Source: Myxococcales bacterium (GTDB lineage Bacteria > Myxococcota > Myxococcia > Myxococcales > Myxococcaceae). From it: a DNA stretch of 7,200 nt. Every line of letters starts with the position of its first letter. The stretch's first letter is position 1. The DNA is taken from positions 812-8,011 of the forward strand of contig PMBV01000346.1 of the NCBI GenBank assembly GCA_003153055.1, written 5' to 3'. A model generated the notes under the pieces. It ran no database searches and was not told the DNA's origin. It worked only from the letters and a program-made list of their open reading frames with translations. This document shows positions 1 through 4,745 of this stretch, piece after piece. The translations under genes were made by a program, and so were the position numbers.

Positions 1-137
1 CCGACGGTGGACACCTTCTCCACCCGCTGCTCCTTGAACGCGGCCCACACGCGGTGCACGCCCGGCGCGAGGTACTTCACGGGGCGGCCGTCCTCCACGA
101 GGAAAGCGCGCTCGTTGGTCATGATCTCGATCTGCAT
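1..137 (-). CDS. SPFH/slipin-like (stomatin family) protein, N-terminal fragment
   Basis: Read on the minus strand from ATG at 137, this gives 45 codons before the window ends, beginning MQIEIMTNERAFLVEDG and continuing through KYLAPGVHRVW. The pattern of a residue pair like ER, a short hydrophobic strand, DG, and then L-x-PG-x-H/R-x-x resembles the first beta strands of slipin/SPFH membrane-associated proteins, which form oligomeric rings at the inner face of membranes. The start is well supported: AAAGGAG lies about 7 bases before the ATG and no longer frame with a ribosome site is visible. No membrane segment is seen in this piece. The family call rests on 45 residues only; the existence of a gene here is more certain than its name. 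It points away from the tRNA on the same strand, 285 bases downstream of it. Confidence 0.55.
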   Translation of the reverse strand, partial: MQIEIMTNERAFLVEDGRPVKYLAPGVHRVWAAFKEQRVEKVSTV

Positions 138-422
138 TGGCTTTCTCCTTTCGGTCAGACGGTGTTGCGGGTGGGTACGACGTGAAAAAGCGATGGGAGC
201 TGCCGGGCTCACGGGCGAAGGCGACGTTGCCTGACGGTCGACGGCCCCGCCCTGCACCGAAAGCGAACGGGAACCTCCCCGCTGCCGTGCCGTGAGGGCG
301 GCACTCCGGGCGAACTCCGTTCGGACTCAGCGTCGAGTTGGAACGGGTTGGCGTCGAAGCGAGACCCTCACTGCACACGGCGCTCTCAGCCGTGCTTCAC
401 CAGCTCACCTGACAGCTCCCGG
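138..422. other. Intergenic spacer with two weak hairpins
   Basis: No credible gene is seen between the SPFH-like start and the tRNA. It holds a perfect 6-bp inverted repeat GTGCCG/CGGCAC at 287-304 with a 6-base loop, and a 6-bp CACGGC/GCCGTG at 376-394 with a 7-base loop. The second lies just beyond the 3' end of the minus-strand tRNA and might help end its transcript, but neither has a U tract, so neither is called a terminator. The promoter of the SPFH-like gene should lie near 145-200; no convincing -35/-10 pair was found there. Confidence 0.4.
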
Positions 423-496
423 TGGGGCGAGAAGGAGTTGAACCTTCGACCGCGAGATGACGAATCTCGTGCTCTACCGAACTGAGCTATCGCTCC
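423..496 (-). tRNA. tRNA-Thr(CGU)-like, atypical, possibly a pseudo-tRNA
   Basis: The minus strand folds into a full cloverleaf of 74 bases. The acceptor 5' strand is GGAGCGA, the D stem GCTC/GAGC, and the anticodon stem CGAGA/TCTCG has a 7-base loop TTCGTCA. The variable loop has 5 bases, and the T arm is GAAGG-TTCAACT-CCTTC with a normal T-loop pattern. By position the anticodon is CGU, which would read the Thr codon ACG. Three points are odd. The acceptor stem has an A3-C70 mismatch, because the 3' strand is TCGCCCC rather than TCGCTCC. Base 37 is C, although a purine is near-universal there. The bases after discriminator A73 are CCG rather than an encoded CCA. An Asp reading (GUC) would require a shifted loop and C33, which is less likely. 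Either a diverged functional tRNA or a decaying copy fits. Confidence 0.65.
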
Positions 497-508
497 GGCT
501 TAACAGGC

Positions 509-537
509 CGGTGTCCCTTTCGAGGAGACGGTGTCCC
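509..537. repeat. Paired direct repeat CGGTGTCCC
   Basis: CGGTGTCCC occurs at 509-517 and again at 529-537, exactly 20 bases apart, about two helical turns. The pair lies just upstream of the 5' end of the minus-strand tRNA, where a promoter or activator site could sit. The shorter GACGGTGT, which overlaps the second copy, also occurs at 158-165 and 662-669. The repeats are short and could be chance in GC-rich DNA. The rest of 497-687 shows no gene and no clear promoter. Confidence 0.3.
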
Positions 538-687
538 ATCGGTCGCGCTGTTCGAACCGCCTGGCGTTGACGTGGAAGCGTGAACGGTCTCCCGTACCAA
601 CCACGAACCGGCGCAGCGTGAGACCGACGACGCAGACCCGACGCGCCTCCTTTTTCGACCTGACGGTGTTAGTTCCCGAAGAGCCGA

Positions 688-1332
688 ATGCCCGCGCCCC
701 CGCCCTTCCAGTCGAAGCACCCGCCGACCAGCTTCTACCGGTCCGTGCTGCATGCGTGGAACGGGCTCATCCACACGGTGGTGCACCAGCGCAACATGCG
801 CATGCACATCGTCTCGGGACTGCTGGTGGGCCTGATGGGGAGCGGCATCCCCCTGGGGCTGGCAGAGAAGGTGACGCTGATCTTCTGCGTGCTGCTGGTG
901 CTCTTCGCCGAGATGCTCAACTCGGCCCTCGAGCAGCTCGTCGATCTCGCCATTCAGCAGTTCGACGAGAAGGCCAAGCTGGCCAAAGACATCGCCGCAG
1001 CCGGAGTGTTGGTGCTGGCCATCGGCACGGTCGTCATCTTCGCCGCCGTCCTGGTGCACAACGCCGACACCATCGCCTCGAGCGTCGACGCGATTAAACG
1101 GCAAATCTGGCTCGGCCTGCCCCTCACCCTGGTCGCAGGAGCCTTGATGCGCGAGACCTCCAAGCCCGTGCTGGTCGACGTTGGGCTCGGCCTGGTCGGC
1201 ATGATGTTGTGGGTGTTCTCGCTCAGCTCGACCGAGAGCTACGTCTTCTCAGCCATGGTGCTGGGGCTGCTGGTGGTGGCCATGAGCGCCGCCGCCATGC
1301 GCCAGCGGATTCGCTCCGCCCCGCCGAGCTGA
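688..1332 (+). CDS. dgkA: Diacylglycerol/undecaprenol kinase (DgkA family) with extra C-terminal membrane part
   Basis: This is an integral inner-membrane kinase that uses ATP to phosphorylate diacylglycerol or undecaprenol and so recycles lipid carriers for envelope synthesis. In 214 residues it shows the family signatures: an N-terminal amphipathic part with W24-N25-G26 and R35-N-M-R-x-H40, then the active-site helix with E75-x-x-N78-S-A-x-E82, and K100-D101 followed by small residues. Hydrophobic segments lie near 41-58, 62-88 and 103-123. The family core normally ends there at about 120 residues. Here another 90 residues carry three more hydrophobic segments, near 140-154, 161-179 and 186-203. 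The position of the Glu in the TERN motif of the Bacillus enzyme holds Q34, a change I believe occurs in other members of the undecaprenol-kinase branch. ATG 688 has a weak purine-rich GAAGAG site. Substrate choice cannot be read from sequence. Confidence 0.88.
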   Translation: MPAPPPFQSKHPPTSFYRSVLHAWNGLIHTVVHQRNMRMHIVSGLLVGLMGSGIPLGLAEKVTLIFCVLLVLFAEMLNSALEQLVDLAIQQFDEKAKLAKDIAAAGVLVLAIGTVVIFAAVLVHNADTIASSVDAIKRQIWLGLPLTLVAGALMRETSKPVLVDVGLGLVGMMLWVFSLSSTESYVFSAMVLGLLVVAMSAAAMRQRIRSAPPS

Positions 1333-1341
1333 CGTCCCTTC

Positions 1342-1374
1342 TAGAAAAACAAAACCCGGCACCGGGCCGGGTTT
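1342..1374. terminator. Bidirectional intrinsic terminator between convergent genes
   Basis: A perfect 9-bp stem AAACCCGGC (1352-1360) / GCCGGGTTT (1366-1374) encloses the 5-base loop ACCGG. On the minus strand the stem runs into a strong U tract (TTTT-G-TTTTT, ending near 1345), so it serves best as the terminator of the 61-codon gene whose stop is at 1472. On the plus strand it lies 19 bases after the dgkA stop and ends in a short GGGTTTCC, a weaker but plausible terminator. Confidence 0.85.
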
Positions 1375-1384
1375 CCAACTGCCA

Positions 1385-1403
1385 CAGCGGCGCCTGGCCG
1401 CTG
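1385..1403. repeat. Second hairpin in the convergent spacer
   Basis: A perfect 7-bp inverted repeat CAGCGGC/GCCGCTG with loop GCCTG, followed on the plus strand by CTTCTTC. It lies 10 bases beyond the main terminator and may be a back-up stop or an RNA 3' structure. There is no true U tract. A near-copy of its core, GGCGCC-T/A-GGCC, recurs at about 1433-1443. Nothing else is seen in 1333-1471. Confidence 0.45.
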
Positions 1404-1471
1404 CTTCTTCACCGTGGAAACACACTCCCTCCGGCGCCAGGCCGGTATGGAGGGCTTCCTCGAGCTCGACT

Positions 1472-1657
1472 TCAGGCGTTGGCCCGGGTCTCGGGCTTCT
1501 CACCTTCGACGACTTTCACTTCCTTCAAATCGGTCGTGACGAGGTCGATGAGCTCTGTGGCGATATCCAATATCTGATTGGGAGTGTAGCCGCCCGCTCG
1601 AAGCTGCGCAAAGAAAGTCCTCGCTAGAATCTTCGTGCCCTTCTTATCGGTGCTCAT
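1472..1657 (-). CDS. Small conserved-looking protein of unknown function (61 aa)
   Basis: The 61-residue product begins MSTDKKGTKILARTFF and ends in a charged tail rich in E, K and R. I do not recognise the family. Residues 8-20 and about 26-46 look like two amphipathic helices separated by a G-G-Y-T-P turn at 22-26, a compact helical hairpin that could mediate dimerisation or bind a partner. No signal peptide, membrane segment or cysteine is present. The start is chosen at ATG 1657 because GGAGG lies 5 bases before it. The frame stays open upstream to 1996, but that part runs into the divergent gene and has no matching ribosome site. The gene converges on dgkA and is transcribed divergently from the FAD-dehydrogenase gene, sharing a spacer rich in dyads. 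Confidence 0.7.
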   Translation of the reverse strand: MSTDKKGTKILARTFFAQLRAGGYTPNQILDIATELIDLVTTDLKEVKVVEGEKPETRANA

Positions 1658-1711
1658 TCCGCCTCCAGATTGCCTTCTTGAACATCTGGGCCGGCTTGAT
1701 TCACCCGTTGT

Positions 1712-1725
1712 GCCAAGTTCTTGGC
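1712..1725. promoter_or_regulatory. Inverted repeat GCCAAG-TT-CTTGGC
   Basis: Two perfect 6-bp half sites are separated by 2 bases, about 55 bases upstream of the minus-strand start at 1657. That position suits a repressor operator in or near the promoter of the small gene. As RNA it would form an impossibly tight loop, so a protein-binding site is the better reading. Regulator unknown. Confidence 0.35.
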
Positions 1726-1739
1726 GCCCAAAAACCACC

Positions 1740-1768
1740 TGTAAATGCGTGATTTTCACACTTTTACA
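1740..1768. promoter_or_regulatory. 29-bp nested dyad, candidate operator
   Basis: An outer pair TGTAAA (1740-1745) / TTTACA (1763-1768) and an inner pair GTGA (1749-1752) / TCAC (1756-1759) share one centre, at 1754. One further pair also matches, so 11 of the 14 half-site positions are symmetric. The stretch is much AT-richer than its surroundings and lies between divergent genes (starts at 1657 and 1902), as expected of a shared operator. The inner TGTGA-like core on the minus strand recalls CRP/FNR-family half sites, but the spacing (3 bases) is too short for a classical CRP site. No good -35/-10 pair could be fixed around it. Confidence 0.5.
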
Positions 1769-1843
1769 ACTCATGAGGTGCGTAGCGACCTTCGCAGTCG
1801 GTGAGGTTCGGCTGACTCCACTGCGTCGTCCGCTTCGCACCCC

Positions 1844-1857
1844 TTGAATCAAATCAA
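1844..1857. promoter_or_regulatory. FNR/CRP-like box TTGAA-N4-ATCAA
   Basis: TTGAATCAAATCAA matches the classical FNR pattern TTGAT-N4-ATCAA at 9 of 10 defined positions. It lies 45 bases upstream of the preferred FAD-dehydrogenase start (GTG 1902). A box of this kind near a redox gene would fit oxygen- or redox-dependent control. The match is by eye, and no FNR-type regulator is in the window. Confidence 0.35.
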
Positions 1858-1901
1858 AGGGTTGTCTTCTCTGCCTCATGAAATGCAGGTATAGGCGGGG
1901 C

Positions 1902-3500
1902 GTGCCGGCCTTTCGGATCAACAATGTAGCTCTCTGGCTCGACGAGTCGGAGCTCGTGCTCGACGCGAAGGCGGCGGAGCGGCTGGGCGTACCCAAAGAG
2001 GTGATTCAGTCGGTGCGCATCGTTCGGTCGGTGCTCGACGCGAGGAAGCGCAACAGCCCCCGCTACGTGCATACGCTCGAAGTCGAGCTCGAGCATCGCC
2101 CCTCGAAGCTGCCGGTCGACGTCAGTGAGGTCGAGCCAGCGCCAGCCCCGGGGCCGCCAGTCGGCAAAGCGGCCAAGCACCGGCCGGTCATCGTGGGCAT
2201 GGGGCCGGCGGGGCTGTTCTGCGCACTCGAGCTGGCCGAGCGAGGGGTTCCGTCGATACTGCTGGAGCGGGGCACCGACGTCATCGAGCGCCGCAAGGAC
2301 GTGGCCAAGCTCATGCGCGACGGGACGCTCGCCCCCGAGAGCAACATGAACTTCGGTGAAGGCGGCGCTGGGGCCTACACCGACGGGAAGCTGTCCACCC
2401 GCATCAACCACCCCTTCGTGCGGAAGGTCATCGAGACCTTCGCGCGCTTCGGGGCGCCCGATCGCATCCTCGTCGAGGGAAAGCCCCACATCGGGTCGGA
2501 CCTGCTCCCCTTCGCCGTGGAGCGCATGCGGCTGGCGCTCATCGAGCTGGGGGTCGAGGTTCGCCTGAGGACCCGGGTGGAAGACGTGTTGTCTCGCGAC
2601 GGCCTGGTCACCGGGGTACGGCTGGCCGACGGCAGCACGCTCGAGACCGACCGGGTGGTGCTGGCAGTCGGCAACTCGGCTCGCGAGCTTTTTCGCCGGT
2701 TCGCCACCGACGGCCGGGTGCTGGTGGAGGCCAAGCCCTTCGCGCTGGGCTTCCGGGCCGAGCACCCCCAGGCCCTCATCAACGCCATTCAGTATGGTGA
2801 GAAGGTGGCGAGCCACCCCCGGCTGCCACCCGCCGACTACAAGCTGGCCGAGAACCTCTCCAGCGGAGGTGAGGTGCGCGGCGTCTATTCGTTCTGCATG
2901 TGCCCGGGGGGCCTCGTGGTGCCGACGCCCACCGAAGACGGCCTGTTGTGCACCAATGGCATGTCGAACTCTCGCCGCAACTCGAAGTACGCCAACGCCG
3001 GGCTGGTGGTGTCGGTCTCGGTCGACGACTTCGCCCGGGCGGGTTTCACTGGCCCCCTGGCTGGGCTCGAGTTCCAGGCGCAGCAGGAGGCGCGGGCCTT
3101 CGAGCTCGGCGGCGGTCGCTTCTTCGCCCCGGCCCAGGCGATCCCCGACTACCTGGCGCACCGAAAAGGTCGCCCACCCAAGGGCAGCTCGTATCGACCT
3201 GGGCTCACCCACACCGACCTCCATCAGGTGTTCCCCGAGTGGCTCACCGCCGCCCTGGTGCAGGCGATCAAGGCCTTCGACCGCCGCATGCGCGGCTTCA
3301 TCACCCAGGAGGGCACTCTCATCGGCATCGAAGCTCGCACCAGCTCGCCGGTGCGGGTGACGCGAGACGACCGGCTCCAGTCGGTGTCGGTGAAGGGCCT
3401 CTACCCCGCTGGCGAAGGGTGCGGCTACGCCGGGGGCATCGTCTCCTCGGGCATTGACGGCCTTCGGGTGGCGGAGCAAATCTGCGCTGAGCTCGCATGA
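1902..3500 (+). CDS. FAD-dependent dehydrogenase, COG2509 type
   Basis: This is a predicted soluble flavoprotein oxidoreductase of the broadly distributed but biochemically undefined COG2509 group. Positions are counted from GTG 1902 (532 aa). Residues 1-70 form a small alpha/beta domain ending in a basic S-L-D-A-R-K-like stretch (S43-V-L-D-A-R-K49), typical of the group. A Rossmann FAD-binding motif GMGPAGLFCALE follows at about 99-110 and the acidic ribose-binding E122 lies at the end of the next strand. The family block G-E-G-G-A-G-A-Y-T-D-G-K-L is at 152-164. F-C-M-C-P-G-G (331-337) carries a C-x-C pair, and the C-terminal flavin-contact motif G-L-Y-P-A-G-E-G-C-G-Y-A-G-G is at 499-512. 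The substrate is unknown. I prefer GTG 1902, which gives MPAFRINN like other members and has a GG-rich TAGGCGGGG just upstream. In-frame ATG 1878 adds 8 residues but lacks a ribosome site. The stop overlaps the next start as ATGA. Confidence 0.88.
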   Translation: MPAFRINNVALWLDESELVLDAKAAERLGVPKEVIQSVRIVRSVLDARKRNSPRYVHTLEVELEHRPSKLPVDVSEVEPAPAPGPPVGKAAKHRPVIVGMGPAGLFCALELAERGVPSILLERGTDVIERRKDVAKLMRDGTLAPESNMNFGEGGAGAYTDGKLSTRINHPFVRKVIETFARFGAPDRILVEGKPHIGSDLLPFAVERMRLALIELGVEVRLRTRVEDVLSRDGLVTGVRLADGSTLETDRVVLAVGNSARELFRRFATDGRVLVEAKPFALGFRAEHPQALINAIQYGEKVASHPRLPPADYKLAENLSSGGEVRGVYSFCMCPGGLVVPTPTEDGLLCTNGMSNSRRNSKYANAGLVVSVSVDDFARAGFTGPLAGLEFQAQQEARAFELGGGRFFAPAQAIPDYLAHRKGRPPKGSSYRPGLTHTDLHQVFPEWLTAALVQAIKAFDRRMRGFITQEGTLIGIEARTSSPVRVTRDDRLQSVSVKGLYPAGEGCGYAGGIVSSGIDGLRVAEQICAELA

Positions 3501-3865
3501 GGTACCGGGTGCGCACCAGAGACGGCGGAGAGCTCGACTACGCGAGCTTCGGGCAGGTCGAGCAGGCCTGGCTCATGGGCCTCATCGACCCTGACGACGA
3601 GCTGCTGGAAGAAGGCAAGACCCGCTGGCGAAAGGCCGGATCCATTCCGCTGCTGGTCTCGGCCCGTCGATCCTCGGAGCAAGTCTGGCGGGGCACCTGG
3701 TTCCTGTGGACGTTGATCGGCATCTTCGGCGCCACCGTCGGCCTGACGCTCTTGAGCAAGAAAGAGCTCGAGTTCAAGATCGCGGGGGTGGTGGTGGCTT
3801 TCGGCGTCGCCAGCTTGATGGCGCACATCTCAGTGAAGGCCTGGGAGCGACGAAAGCCTCACTGA
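3497..3865 (+). CDS. Small membrane protein with GYF_2-like N-terminal domain
   Basis: The 122-residue product has two parts. Residues 2-55 follow the GYF_2/DUF4339-like plan: a Y-x-V-R strand, D-G-G-E-L, a short helix over F-G-Q-V-E-Q-A-W, G-L-I-D-P-D-D, then W-R-K-A-G-S-I-P-L-L. Such domains are usually adaptor modules in membrane proteins. Residues 66-86 and 93-114 are two hydrophobic segments, so it is a two-span membrane protein with the adaptor domain probably in the cytoplasm. The start ATG overlaps the dehydrogenase stop (ATGA), a strong sign of translational coupling, so it may anchor or partner that flavoprotein at the membrane; this is inference. The domain call is by pattern only and weaker than the gene call. 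No catalytic residues are apparent. Confidence 0.75.
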   Translation: MRYRVRTRDGGELDYASFGQVEQAWLMGLIDPDDELLEEGKTRWRKAGSIPLLVSARRSSEQVWRGTWFLWTLIGIFGATVGLTLLSKKELEFKIAGVVVAFGVASLMAHISVKAWERRKPH

Positions 3866-3916
3866 CGCGAGGATTGCTCGTTCCTCCTCAGGCGGGGTGG
3901 GGTATTGTGGGGCTCG

Positions 3917-4732
3917 ATGAGCCAGCCTGAGAACGAAGCAGAAGCCACCCAGCCGGTCGAAGCCAGCGAAGAGCGGATCCGCAAGGTCTACGCCAAAGAC
4001 CTGAAGAACGGCGAGCCGATCGTCACGGTGTTTCGCGCCTTTGGCAAGGAACGCCACACCAGCCGCGCGGGGAAAACCTACCTCAGCATGACGCTCGTCG
4101 ATCGCACGGGCGAGGTCGACGCGCGCATCTTCGAGAATGTCGACGTGGCCGACACGGCGGTCGCCGACGGCGACTACCTGCTGGTCGAGGGGAAGATCGG
4201 CAGCTTCCACGGGAAGTCGCAGATCGTCATCGACCGGCTCGAGCGTCTCGACCCCGAGCCGATCGACGAGAAGGAGTTCACCTTCACCAAGCCCCCCGAG
4301 GCGCCCCAGGAAGAGAAGGAGAAGGAAAAGGAGCGGCCCAAGAAGGTGCTCCCTGAGGAGAGCCCTCGCGAGGCCAAGGAGCTCAAGCTGCCCCGTCGGC
4401 TCCAACGGCTCCTCTCCGAGCCTCAGCTCGCCCAGGCCCTCGACGCGCTCTTGGGGTACGTCGAGCGAATGGTGGAAGAGAAGGTCGCCGCCCGACTGAG
4501 CGGAGAGAAGCCCCCCGAGCGCCCCGAGCGGGCTGAAAAGCGGGCCCGCGGTCCGAGAGTCGAGCACCGCGCTCAGCGGCAAGAGATTGAGAAGGTCGAG
4601 CCCAAGCCAGAGGTGAAGGCCGAGCCCAAGCGCGATCCATCGTTGCCCGAAGGCCTGGCCTTCAAGCCCTTCAGCCAGCTGGTGGGTGACCCGGCGACGA
4701 GTAGCTCCACTCCTGAGCAGCCCGAAGGGTAG
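3917..4732 (+). CDS. OB-fold nucleic-acid-binding protein (YhaM N-terminal-like, no nuclease domain)
   Basis: The 271-residue product has an OB fold at about 22-113. It shows V24-Y-A-K-D-L-K-N-G-E, a central T-Y-L-S-M-T-L-V-D-R-T-G-E-V-D-A-R-I-F block (54-72), then D-Y-L-L-V-E-G-K-I and H-G-K-S-Q-I-V-I-D. This is the plan of the tRNA_anti-type OB domain at the front of YhaM 3'-5' exoribonucleases. The HD nuclease part of YhaM is absent. Instead come a charged E/K/P-rich linker (126-157), a helical segment (158-195) and a second disordered charged stretch (196-244). A short tail, G-L-A-F-K-P-F-S-Q-L-V (246-256), may be a docking motif. ATG 3917 with GGGG 4 bases upstream is preferred to an in-frame TTG 12 bases earlier. 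A TATTGT at 3903-3908 could be a -10 and would imply a nearly leaderless mRNA, but no -35 matches. The next gene starts 13 bases after the stop. Confidence 0.85.
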   Translation: MSQPENEAEATQPVEASEERIRKVYAKDLKNGEPIVTVFRAFGKERHTSRAGKTYLSMTLVDRTGEVDARIFENVDVADTAVADGDYLLVEGKIGSFHGKSQIVIDRLERLDPEPIDEKEFTFTKPPEAPQEEKEKEKERPKKVLPEESPREAKELKLPRRLQRLLSEPQLAQALDALLGYVERMVEEKVAARLSGEKPPERPERAEKRARGPRVEHRAQRQEIEKVEPKPEVKAEPKRDPSLPEGLAFKPFSQLVGDPATSSSTPEQPEG

Positions 4733-4745
4733 GCTCCTGAAGGAA

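Noticed and set aside
487..1104. Antisense and alternative-frame reading of the dgkA region, running into the tRNA
   Set aside because: The dgkA frame has membrane segments and active-site motifs; the alternatives have none and one overlaps the tRNA.
1878..1901. ATG 1878 as start of the FAD dehydrogenase
   Set aside because: It has no ribosome site and adds eight residues not expected for the family; GTG 1902 gives the usual N-terminus. Not excluded.
1658..1996. Longer N-terminus for the 61-residue minus-strand protein
   Set aside because: It would overlap the divergent gene and the AT-rich regulatory spacer; the GGAGG site fixes the start at 1657.
1854..3479. 541-codon open frame antisense to the FAD dehydrogenase
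   Set aside because: Its translation is rich in H, R, G and D without domain likeness and has no ribosome site; the plus-strand frame has clear family motifs throughout.
3903..3908. TATTGT as a -10 box giving a nearly leaderless OB-protein mRNA
   Set aside because: No matching -35 at a proper distance; too weak to call as a promoter.
4686..4745. GTG 4686 as start of the signalling protein
   Set aside because: It would overlap the OB gene by 47 bases, add 20 residues with no domain match, and lacks a ribosome site; the MshEN motif begins four residues after ATG 4746.
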